From Saprospiraceae bacterium (GTDB lineage Bacteria; Bacteroidota; Bacteroidia; Chitinophagales; Saprospiraceae): a stretch of 64,000 nt of DNA. Shown here piece by piece: positions 35,801-44,145 of this stretch. Position 1 is the stretch's first letter. Each line of letters begins with the position of its first letter. The position numbers and the translations under genes are program-made. The notes under the pieces were generated by a model. That model was not told the DNA's origin and did not search any database. It worked only from the letters and a program-made list of their open reading frames with translations. The stretch lies in the NCBI GenBank assembly GCA_022842725.1, contig JALHOZ010000004.1, positions 1 through 64,000 on the forward strand, written 5' to 3'.

Positions 35801-36265
35801 ATGTACCTGCGCACCCTTAGGATGTTTTCGTTTTTTGTAGCTCTGATAGTTATGCTTATGTCATTTTCATGCAAAACCACTCCGTTCATTCCCGGTGATA
35901 AGAAAGAACAATATATCCGATTTGGCAATGGTGGTGGTTTTACCGGCGGCGTTACTGTATACTACCTTACGGAAAAAGGAGATGTTTACAACGAGGTCGA
36001 TAATACATTGACAAAACTTTTTAGAGCAGATGCCGCTTTCACCGAACAAATGTTTGCCATGCCCAAAATCCTGAATATCCGGAATAAGCCGTACAATAAT
36101 CCGGGTAACAGATATTTTTTTATTGAAGTATCCACGGAAACAGACCAACAAAAAATAGTTTGGGGTGGTGATAAAATCCAGATTAAAGAATATGAAACCT
36201 GGTATCAAAACCTGATGTTTATGGTCAAAAAAGAGAACTTAAATCCTGATTCACCTGTTAAATAA
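35801..36265 (+). CDS. Small lipoprotein of unknown function
   Basis: About 154 residues from the ATG at 35801; an earlier TTG exists at 35792. The signal peptide ends in a lipobox (VMLMSFSC). The mature region is a compact beta-rich domain beginning YIRFGNGGGFTGGVTVYYLT. No known family. It stands alone between the GH109-like gene and the M4 protease gene. Confidence 0.75.
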   Translation: MYLRTLRMFSFFVALIVMLMSFSCKTTPFIPGDKKEQYIRFGNGGGFTGGVTVYYLTEKGDVYNEVDNTLTKLFRADAAFTEQMFAMPKILNIRNKPYNNPGNRYFFIEVSTETDQQKIVWGGDKIQIKEYETWYQNLMFMVKKENLNPDSPVK

Positions 36266-36411
36266 AAGGTTGATTGTACACAAGGAACAAAATATACCCA
36301 CAAACCATTTCAAATCAAATCATCCAGCCCGATTCCGGCATGATGTAATGTCCTCCGGTAAACAACAATAATTAACAATGCTTTTTTTATATTCATTCAA
36401 AATGTTTTTTT

Positions 36412-39400
36412 ATGGTAAACGGTAAATCCTTTTTTAGCTTGTTGGCTTTCATTTTTGTTGCTCTTTTACCTCAGGCAGAAGGACAGTTTAAAGAAATCCA
36501 AGGTAATGCTAACCCAAATCCCGGACCAAAACCGGTCTATACTTTGTCTCCTAAACCGGATCATGTAAAAAACAATACACCGACGACCCAACAGCTTACT
36601 TTCAAACCGGAAACTTTACCGTATTTCGGAGGACCAACCCCTTTGAAAGCCGGCAGTTTGAATGAAGATGGATTACCTTCCTATATTGAAGGAAAATTAA
36701 AAAATTCAGTTAAAAATCTACCTTTAGAAGATCAGGCTTTGGCCTATGTTGCAGAAGCAAAACCCCTGATGAAACTCAGGGATGAAAATATCACTTTTTT
36801 GCCAATACAAAACAGTACGGACGAATTGGGTATAAACCATGTCAAAATGACCCAATACTACAAAGGGTTTCCCGTTTTTGGTGCGGAAATTATTGTTCAT
36901 GGCGATGCTGAAGGATTCGATTTTATGAACGGCAAATATGTTGCCGACATAACATGGGAAGAGATGCCTGTAACATTTTCCGAAAACCAAGCCAAAGAAA
37001 AAGTCACTGGTGAATTTTTATATTGGCAAAAAATGGAAGAAAATCATAAAATATTGCTTCCCGGAGAAAGGACAAAATCACAATTAGTTCTGTATCGAAA
37101 TGAAAACAATCAGTTTGTATTGGCCCATCATCTGACCACATATTCTGATATTACCAACCGTTGGGAAGTTTTTGTCGACGCCACAACCGGCCAAATTTTG
37201 GACAAATACCCTTCTTTGTGTAAATTTCATGGTTTTGGTCTCCAAAAATCAGGGATGTGTACCCATCAGCATCCTGCTCCGGAAGACAACAATACTGTTT
37301 TGCTGGACGGAAAAGCCCAGGCAGTTGCCAGAGATTTATTAAATGTCAACCGATCCATCAATACGTATGAAGCAGGTAATAAATTTTATCTGATTGATGC
37401 ATCGAGAGATATGTTTTCGGCACAATCCTCCTTTCCGAATGATCCGCAAGGCGTGATATGGACGATTGATGCTTTTAATACCTCACCTGCCAAAGATAAC
37501 TTCACTTTTGATCATGTGACTTCGTCCAATAATACCTGGAGCAATTCACCTGCGGGCGTTTCTTCACATTATAATGGTGGTAAAGCTTTTGAATATTTCA
37601 GAATCGTTCACAACAGAAATTCAATAGATGGTAATAAAGGAAATATTGTCTCACTCATCAATGTAGCTGATGAAGACGGTTCTTCTATGGGCAATGCTTT
37701 CTGGAATGGAGCCGCTATGTTTTATGGCAATGGCGACAATGCTTTTTTACCGCTTGCCAGAGGACTTGATGTGGCAGGACATGAAATGTCACATGGTGTG
37801 ATTCAAAACACGGCAAACCTTGTTTATGAGGGAGAATCAGGCGCTTTAAATGAATCATTTGCCGATATTTTTGGTGCTATGATCGACAGGGATGATTGGA
37901 ATATAGGGGAAGATGTGGTGAGAACATCAGCGTTCCCTTCCGGAGCGTTGAGATCATTGTCCAATCCGCATAACGGCGCGCAGACCAACCAATTCAGCAA
38001 AGGATGGCAGCCAAAACATTATAATGAACGATATACAGGAAGTGAAGACAATGGCGGTGTTCACATCAACAGCGGTATTCCAAACCATGCTTTCTTTTTA
38101 TTTGCAACAGCAGTAGGAAAAGAAGTTGCCGAAAGGGTTTTTTACCGTGCTTTGTCACAGTATCTGACCAAATCTTCAAAATTTAAAGATTGCAGGGTAG
38201 CCGTGATCAAAGCAGCAACAGATTTTTTTGGAGCAAGTTCCAATGAAGTCACCGCTGCTAAAAAAGCATTCACGGACGTTGGAATTCTGGGAGACAGTCA
38301 GGATGATTACCAAAATGATGCACCACAAAATCCGGGACAGGATCTGATACTTTTTACCAATCAGAATAAAAACGGATTGTTTATCACCAATGCAAACGGA
38401 CAACCGCTGGCCTTTGCCAATCCTCTGACCTCGAGATCCATCATAAGTAAACCAAGTATCTCTGACGATGGATCAGAAATCGTCTATGTCGGGGCTGACA
38501 AAAAAATATATTATATCAACATCAACTGGAATACCAATCAAAAAACAGAAACGGTTCTTGGTAGTGATCCCGTGTGGAGAAGTGTGATCATCTCCAAAGA
38601 TGGCCTGAAAGTAGCCGCATTGGAGGACGATTTGAGTAACCTGATTTATGTTTTCGATTTTTCAGGATCATCTGTTGTTTCCAATACTTATGAACTGTAC
38701 AACCCTACTTTTACATCAGGTGTGACGACCGGAGATGTTTTATATGCCGATGCGATGGAATTTGACCTAACCGGCGAGTATATCATGTATGACGCAGAAA
38801 ACGAACTTCGTAGTGCCTCCGGAGGAACAATCTCATATTGGGATATAGGATTTATCAAGGTTTGGAATAATGCCAGCAACTCCTTCGCCCTGGGAGATAT
38901 CGACAAGTTGTTTTCCGCTTTGCCCAATGATGTGAGTACAGGTAATCCGACTTTTTCAAAAAACAGTCCTTATATCATAGCTTTTGACTACATTGACGGA
39001 AGTGATAATTATTTGTTGGGAGCCAATTTAGAAACAGCAACCGTAGAGACCATTTTTGAAAATAATGTTTTGGCCTATCCTACGTACTCAACAAAAGACA
39101 ATCAGATGATGTTTGATAATTTTGATGTGAATGAATACAGGATAGCACGGATAGATCTTCAGGACAATAAAATCGAATCAAAACCCAATACAGGTGTTGT
39201 TTGGTTGGAAGGATTCAGATGGGCTACCTGGTTTTCGAATGGGAAAAGAGTTCTGTCATCCAATGAAGATGTAACCGAAACAAACAAATCGCTGTTTGTT
39301 TTTCCAAATCCAACTTCTGCGGACGTGAACATCACTTTTGAAAGTATCGCACAGCAAGCCGCTGACATCGTCATTCATGACATAAAAGGAGTAAAAATCT

Positions 39401-39540
39401 GGGAACAGAAATTTCAGGCGGAAAACGGTAAAAATACCTTTTCTTTACCTGTTCATGGTTGGATGAATGGTGTGTATTTTGTCAGCGTTATGTTGGAAAA
39501 TAAAATATACGATGTTAAAATGATTCAGATTCAAAAATAA
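36412..39540 (+). CDS. Secreted M4 (thermolysin-type) metallopeptidase with propeller-like region and T9SS type A tail
   Basis: Protein of 1,042 residues. Signal peptide, FTP/PepSY propeptide (about 90-265), then the M4 domain with HEMSH at 457-461, the third zinc ligand E481 in NESFAD, and the HINSGIPNHAFF segment with the catalytic His. Between about 650 and 950 lie repeated blocks of the form ISKPSISDDGSEIVYVG and PTYSTKDNQMMFDN, like TolB/WD40-type propeller blades. The C-terminal sorting domain starts LFVFPNPTSADVNITF. It should be exported by T9SS and process itself. A YbaB-like gene follows 15 bases later. Confidence 0.92.
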   Translation: MVNGKSFFSLLAFIFVALLPQAEGQFKEIQGNANPNPGPKPVYTLSPKPDHVKNNTPTTQQLTFKPETLPYFGGPTPLKAGSLNEDGLPSYIEGKLKNSVKNLPLEDQALAYVAEAKPLMKLRDENITFLPIQNSTDELGINHVKMTQYYKGFPVFGAEIIVHGDAEGFDFMNGKYVADITWEEMPVTFSENQAKEKVTGEFLYWQKMEENHKILLPGERTKSQLVLYRNENNQFVLAHHLTTYSDITNRWEVFVDATTGQILDKYPSLCKFHGFGLQKSGMCTHQHPAPEDNNTVLLDGKAQAVARDLLNVNRSINTYEAGNKFYLIDASRDMFSAQSSFPNDPQGVIWTIDAFNTSPAKDNFTFDHVTSSNNTWSNSPAGVSSHYNGGKAFEYFRIVHNRNSIDGNKGNIVSLINVADEDGSSMGNAFWNGAAMFYGNGDNAFLPLARGLDVAGHEMSHGVIQNTANLVYEGESGALNESFADIFGAMIDRDDWNIGEDVVRTSAFPSGALRSLSNPHNGAQTNQFSKGWQPKHYNERYTGSEDNGGVHINSGIPNHAFFLFATAVGKEVAERVFYRALSQYLTKSSKFKDCRVAVIKAATDFFGASSNEVTAAKKAFTDVGILGDSQDDYQNDAPQNPGQDLILFTNQNKNGLFITNANGQPLAFANPLTSRSIISKPSISDDGSEIVYVGADKKIYYININWNTNQKTETVLGSDPVWRSVIISKDGLKVAALEDDLSNLIYVFDFSGSSVVSNTYELYNPTFTSGVTTGDVLYADAMEFDLTGEYIMYDAENELRSASGGTISYWDIGFIKVWNNASNSFALGDIDKLFSALPNDVSTGNPTFSKNSPYIIAFDYIDGSDNYLLGANLETATVETIFENNVLAYPTYSTKDNQMMFDNFDVNEYRIARIDLQDNKIESKPNTGVVWLEGFRWATWFSNGKRVLSSNEDVTETNKSLFVFPNPTSADVNITFESIAQQAADIVIHDIKGVKIWEQKFQAENGKNTFSLPVHGWMNGVYFVSVMLENKIYDVKMIQIQK

Positions 39541-39555
39541 TAAAACCCAAAAAAT

Positions 39556-39867
39556 ATGTTTGACGGTCTTTTAGATAATATGAAGGAGCAGGAAGCTGCC
39601 ATGCAACAAAAATTGGCGACAACCCGCGTTCTCGCCAATGTTCAGGGAATATCTATGGAAGGAAATGCTGCCATGATCCTTGATCAAATTCGCATTGACG
39701 AGGAATTATTGCATCCTGACAAAAAAGAAGAATTGGAGGATTTGTTGATCACATGTTTTACAGAATGGAAAAACAAAGTGGATAAGTTGGCTACTGAATA
39801 TTCTCAAGCCATGGTCAATGACATCCTGCCTCCGGGTTTTGATGATTTAATCAAAAATTTTAAATAA
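39556..39867 (+). CDS. YbaB/EbfC-like nucleoid-associated protein
   Basis: Protein of 103 residues with an N-terminal helix (MKEQEAAMQQKLATTRVLAN), a short strand region (GNAAMILDQIRIDEELL) and a C-terminal helix, the YbaB/EbfC layout. The central beta-meander is less typical than in classical YbaB. It probably binds DNA as a dimer. It sits between two T9SS cargo genes with gaps of 15 and 5 bases. Confidence 0.75.
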   Translation: MFDGLLDNMKEQEAAMQQKLATTRVLANVQGISMEGNAAMILDQIRIDEELLHPDKKEELEDLLITCFTEWKNKVDKLATEYSQAMVNDILPPGFDDLIKNFK

Positions 39868-39872
39868 GATTC

Positions 39873-41081
39873 ATGAAGTTCTTCAAGATAAAATTTACTC
39901 TTTTTTTACTTGTTATATCTTTTTATTCTGTCCTTTCACAATCGTCCGTGCAATATACTTTTGATAATTGTGACTACAAAGAAGCACAAGGATTGATGGC
40001 CGATGTAACGGTAACCGGAAATCCGGCTTGCGTCTGCGGATTAAATGGAAACAGTTTGCTTTTTGAAGGAAATGATACACTGGTTTTTCCAAAAACGTAT
40101 TCAGACCTCTTCATTCGAGAATCCTATACCTTTGATTTCTATTTTACTTTGGTAGATGTACAGTCTGATATGGATATTTTTGCTACCTCTGCAAATTGTA
40201 TTGGCAATGATTCCACCATGACCTTAAAATACCTGACTGCAAACGATGAATTATTATTTTTTATGGGAAGTAGTTCCAATAATTTTATGATCAATCTTAC
40301 CAAACTCGATCCGTCTATCTGTTGGCATCGTTTTACGCTGGTAAAATCGGAAACCGAATATTTTTACTATCTGGACAATGTGTTGCAGGAAAGATTTGTT
40401 TCCAGAGAAAATATTCCTGTAAGTAAAACAAATCCTTTGACTTTCGGCGCTAATAAATGTAGTGTATTAGGAAGTGTGCCGATGAATGGCCAACTCGACA
40501 ACATCTCATGGACTGAAAGAGCTTTGTCTCCTCTTGAAATAGCTGCTTCATACATTTTCCCTGATCAGATTATCACAAGGGACACAACGATTTTCAGCGG
40601 TAGCAGTGTATCGATCGCTATGGGAAGTTCCTGTGCACAAACTATAGGATGGTCTCCCCTAGACAATTTAGATCTGACCAATCCTTTTGCACCGATAGCA
40701 ACACCTGATGAAAGTACGACCTACACTTCCGTGATAAATTACCGACATTGTACCATAACGGACACCGTCAGAATATACGTTGTCGACGAAGATGATATTG
40801 ATTGCAACAATATTTTACTACCGAAAGCCTTCACACCCAATAATGATGGCTTAAATGAAAGTTATGGCATCAGCAATCAGTTTATACTCGAAGGAATGGA
40901 GTTTTTCCAGATTTTTGATCGTTCCGGCGCAAAACTCTGGGAAGCACAAACAGAATTTTCGACCTGGGACGGCACTTTCAAAGGCCAACCGATGACTTCG
41001 GGATTGTACTTTTACAAAGTAAAATATCGTTGCAAAGGTGAAGAGTTTTTAAATATTGATTCGTTTACACTGATAAGATAA
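39873..41081 (+). CDS. LamG-like protein with gliding-motility-type C-terminal (T9SS type B) domain
   Basis: Protein of 402 residues. After the signal peptide, a LamG/concanavalin-like domain spans about 25-220 (SYTFDFYFTLVDVQSDMDIF, ICWHRFTLVKSETEYFYYLD). A linker region follows, and the CHU_C-type C-terminal domain starts PKAFTPNNDGLNESYGI and ends with a TSGLYFYKVKYRC strand. This is the T9SS type B signature, so the protein is probably attached to or released at the surface. It may bind carbohydrate. Its terminator lies inside the convergent TonB gene. Confidence 0.85.
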   Translation: MKFFKIKFTLFLLVISFYSVLSQSSVQYTFDNCDYKEAQGLMADVTVTGNPACVCGLNGNSLLFEGNDTLVFPKTYSDLFIRESYTFDFYFTLVDVQSDMDIFATSANCIGNDSTMTLKYLTANDELLFFMGSSSNNFMINLTKLDPSICWHRFTLVKSETEYFYYLDNVLQERFVSRENIPVSKTNPLTFGANKCSVLGSVPMNGQLDNISWTERALSPLEIAASYIFPDQIITRDTTIFSGSSVSIAMGSSCAQTIGWSPLDNLDLTNPFAPIATPDESTTYTSVINYRHCTITDTVRIYVVDEDDIDCNNILLPKAFTPNNDGLNESYGISNQFILEGMEFFQIFDRSGAKLWEAQTEFSTWDGTFKGQPMTSGLYFYKVKYRCKGEEFLNIDSFTLIR

Positions 41082-41087
41082 TACTCA

Positions 41088-41131
41088 AATAATCCCTTAT
41101 TCCAACCTGAAATTGACAGGGATTATTTTTT
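41088..41131 (+). terminator. Intrinsic terminator embedded in the convergent gene
   Basis: A perfect 11-bp stem (AAATAATCCCT / AGGGATTATTT) with a 20-base loop is followed by a T-run. It serves the plus-strand LamG-like gene but overlaps the last codons of the minus-strand TonB-C gene, which starts its stop at 41097. Confidence 0.7.
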
Positions 41132-41573
41132 CAGATTCTACAGGTACTCCACCCTGAAGAGCCGGAATCCAGGGTATCATTTGTTCTTTCATTTTTTCAA
41201 AATAACTGATCACAGCTTTACCGCAGCCACCACCGATATCTTTGATCAGACGCATATCTTTGATATATCCCTCTTTGGTTATGGTCACAGAAACTTCCAC
41301 GGTACCCTGAATTCCGTTTTCCCGGGCCAGAGCAGGATATCTGAGTTCGGTATAAAAATCCGTGTACATCTGTTGATTCGCACATTTACCTTTTTCGGTG
41401 TCCTCTGCTATATTTTCACAATCTTTATGAAAATATCTTGGCTCACTTAATAAGGTATCTCTCAAAAGTTTAGAAGAAACGATATCTTTATTTGTCAGAT
41501 TTTGAAAAACATCCAGTTTGTTTTCGATATCCAAAACAAAGGAAAACAAAATGATATACACCAAATTAAACAT
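41097..41573 (-). CDS. TonB C-terminal domain protein
   Basis: Protein of 158 residues. A short N-terminal hydrophobic stretch is followed by a linker and a TonB_C domain: YPALARENGIQGTVEVSVTI, YIKDMRLIKDIGGGCGKAVI and a VPVESEKIIPVNFRLE end. It lacks the Pro-rich spanning linker of classical TonB, so it may be a periplasmic partner rather than an energy transducer. It converges on the LamG-like gene, only 15 bases apart. Confidence 0.82.
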   Translation of the reverse strand: MFNLVYIILFSFVLDIENKLDVFQNLTNKDIVSSKLLRDTLLSEPRYFHKDCENIAEDTEKGKCANQQMYTDFYTELRYPALARENGIQGTVEVSVTITKEGYIKDMRLIKDIGGGCGKAVISYFEKMKEQMIPWIPALQGGVPVESEKIIPVNFRLE

Positions 41574-41593
41574 AATGTCTGTCTATTAGAATA

Positions 41594-43201
41594 TTACCAA
41601 AACATGTAATAAATAAATCCAACCATAGCCGTGATGATGATGGCCATTACATTAAAAGTATTACTTGTTTTAAACAAACCTGCATCAAAATAAATAGCTT
41701 TCGGGTCGTCTTTGTCTTTGTTGGTTAAATAAGATATAAGAACCATTACGCCGATGATGATCAAAAAACAAATACCCATTCTGTCTATGAAGGGCAGCTC
41801 TGGTGTCAAAAACTTAAAAATAGCTGAAAGAGGAATAGAGATTAATACTGCTGTAAAAGCTGCATTGGCTGAGGTTTTTTTCCAAAACATTCCCAACAAA
41901 AAGATGGCGACAACACCAGGGCTGATAAAACCTGTAAATTCCTGAATAAACTGAAAGGCCTGATCGAGTGTACCCAAAGAAGGCGCTACCACCATTCCAA
42001 CGACAAGGGCAACCAAAGCAGATATTTTACCCACTTTCACCAGTTTATCCTGTTTGATTTCTTCAGTTTCGCTGGGTTTCAGGAAAAAATGCTGATAGAT
42101 ATCCAAAGTAAAAATGGTCGAAGTACTGTTTACCATCGCGGCAACAGATGATCCGATAGCAGCTATTAATGCCGCCAGGGTTATCCCCTTTAATCCGGAA
42201 GCTACATGATTGTTCAACACCCACGAATAAGCCTGATCGGATTTGGTTAATTCGGCACCCAATACATAAGCCGCTATACCCGGAATGACGATGATCAATG
42301 GTAAAAAAACCTTAATAAAAGCTGCAAAAGCTGCTCCTTTCTGAGCCTCGTCCAGTGATTTGGAAGCCAGGGCCCGTTGTATAATATATTGATTACTGCC
42401 CCAATAATATAAATTGGCAATCCACATTCCACCTATGAGTACGCTGATTCCCGGAAGATCCATGTACGCATCTTTTAATCCTCCTTTCCCATCAGGAATC
42501 ATCATGGTCCCCTTTTCAATGATCATGTCAAATTTTTCAGGGGCACGGGCGATCAATTCTTTCAGTCCTTCAATAATACCACCGCCAACAACGTCCAAAA
42601 CGCCGTACGTAGCCACCAATCCTCCAAGTACCAATGCAATCACCTGAACAACATCTGTCCATACAACCGCTTTTAACCCTCCGGTTATGGAAAAGGTTGC
42701 CGCATAAATGCCCAAAAACAAAATACTATACATCATCGAGATGCCGGTTATGGATTCCAAAGCGAGAGCCCCCAAATACAAAACGGAAGTAATATTTACA
42801 AAAACAAAAAGTAATACCCAAAATATAGCCAAACCACTACGAACAGACTTGTTGTATCGCTGTTCGAGAAATTGAGGCATGGTATAAATCTGTTTATTGA
42901 TGTATACCGGCAATAAAAATTTTGCGACCAATATCAAGGTAATGGCGGCCATAAGTTCGTATGCTGCGATGGCAAAACCCAGGGCATAACCTGAACCCGA
43001 CATTCCGATAAATTGTTCCGCAGAGATGTTGGCTGCGATCAGCGATCCACCGACAGCCCACCAGGGAATGGAGTTTGACGCCAAAAAATAATCCTGCGCC
43101 GTTTTCTTTTTACTTCTGTAAGAAACTATTATGCCAAAGGTCATCATGAAGACCAACCAGGCCATAACGATAATAATATCAAGGGTTGTTAAAGATGTCA
43201 T
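41594..43201 (-). CDS. Sodium/solute symporter (SSS family, SGLT-like)
   Basis: About 535 residues from the ATG at 43201. A TAnnTTTG box at 43224-43231 lies inside the longer frame to 43234, favouring the inner start. There are about 13-14 membrane spans, with an N-terminal SIPWWAVGGSLIAANISAEQ segment (sodium-site region), a GLKAVVWTDVVQ signature and SNQYIIQRALASKSLDEAQK in the loop typical of sugar symporters. The substrate, perhaps a sugar or sialic-acid-like compound, is not determined. Confidence 0.92.
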   Translation of the reverse strand: MTSLTTLDIIIVMAWLVFMMTFGIIVSYRSKKKTAQDYFLASNSIPWWAVGGSLIAANISAEQFIGMSGSGYALGFAIAAYELMAAITLILVAKFLLPVYINKQIYTMPQFLEQRYNKSVRSGLAIFWVLLFVFVNITSVLYLGALALESITGISMMYSILFLGIYAATFSITGGLKAVVWTDVVQVIALVLGGLVATYGVLDVVGGGIIEGLKELIARAPEKFDMIIEKGTMMIPDGKGGLKDAYMDLPGISVLIGGMWIANLYYWGSNQYIIQRALASKSLDEAQKGAAFAAFIKVFLPLIIVIPGIAAYVLGAELTKSDQAYSWVLNNHVASGLKGITLAALIAAIGSSVAAMVNSTSTIFTLDIYQHFFLKPSETEEIKQDKLVKVGKISALVALVVGMVVAPSLGTLDQAFQFIQEFTGFISPGVVAIFLLGMFWKKTSANAAFTAVLISIPLSAIFKFLTPELPFIDRMGICFLIIIGVMVLISYLTNKDKDDPKAIYFDAGLFKTSNTFNVMAIIITAMVGFIYYMFW

Positions 43202-43223
43202 AGAGTTTGTGTTGAATAGACAA

Positions 43224-43231
43224 CAAACATA
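43224..43231 (-). promoter_or_regulatory. -7 box (TATGTTTG) of the symporter gene
   Basis: Matches TAnnTTTG on the minus strand, 23 bases before the ATG at 43201. Confidence 0.45.
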
Positions 43232-43412
43232 CAATAATTGTAGAAATTGATGTTCTTCCGGAGCATAAATTTCATTTTGAAAAAATAATATAGCTGTCTG
43301 AATCCTGAATATGTGTTAACATATTGTCAATCATTGTATGTTTTTGAAACTAAAGTAATATAAAATTCTGTTTACAGTTATTGATTTAGAATAATTCAAA
43401 ATTATATTCGGC

Positions 43413-44018
43413 ATGAATCTTCAAAATATCCTCAGCATAACTTTAATATTATTTTCTGTAATTGATATATTGGGAAATATCCCGATCATCATCGACCTTA
43501 AGAAAAAAGGGGTGGTCGTAGATTCAATGCAGGCTGCTTTGGTTTCGATGGGACTGATGATCGCATTCCTGTACGCCGGAGAAGTCATACTTTCTTTATT
43601 TGGTCTGGATGTACAGTCCTTTGCAGTGGCAGGTTCCATCATATTGTTTTTTCTCGGTTTGGAAATGATACTTGGAGTCCGGTTTTTTAGGGAAAGTGCC
43701 GGTTCCAATACCGGGACTATTGTCCCTATTGCCTTTCCATTGATAGCAGGAGCCGGGACAATGACCACCCTGATTTCTCTTAAGTCCAAATATGAAAACC
43801 TCGAAATTCTGATTTCGATTTTTATCAATATTGTAGTAGTTTTTGCGGTTTTACATTTTTCTGACTTTGTCAAAGAAAAATTGGGTGATGCAGGAACTGC
43901 TGTATTAAGAAAAGTTTTTGGCATCATTCTTTTAGCCATAGCTATAAAATTGTTTAAAGAAAATTTTCACCTCATTATCACTCCTGATAAAAAACTGGGG
44001 ATAGCAAAATTGTATTAA
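43413..44018 (+). CDS. MarC family membrane protein
   Basis: Protein of 201 residues with six membrane spans and the MarC pattern: an N-terminal LFSVIDILGNIPIIIDL segment and PIAFPLIAGAGTMTTLISL in the centre. The function of MarC proteins is not known; the name comes from the E. coli mar locus, but a role in multidrug resistance was not upheld. Monocistronic. Confidence 0.88.
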   Translation: MNLQNILSITLILFSVIDILGNIPIIIDLKKKGVVVDSMQAALVSMGLMIAFLYAGEVILSLFGLDVQSFAVAGSIILFFLGLEMILGVRFFRESAGSNTGTIVPIAFPLIAGAGTMTTLISLKSKYENLEILISIFINIVVVFAVLHFSDFVKEKLGDAGTAVLRKVFGIILLAIAIKLFKENFHLIITPDKKLGIAKLY

Positions 44019-44107
44019 TTTTTCTCTTGTGGTCGATTGAAATATTGGATTTGTCGATCAGCTTGATTTTTTTGGTTATATTTATGTTAAAAACAGGTTT
44101 TTTCGCA

Positions 44108-44115
44108 TAACTTTG
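44108..44115 (+). promoter_or_regulatory. -7 box (TAACTTTG) of the Prc gene
   Basis: Matches TAnnTTTG, 38 bases before the ATG at 44146, implying a leader of about 24 bases. Confidence 0.45.
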
Positions 44116-44145
44116 TCTGTTATTTGAGTTTATAATCCGGAGTTT

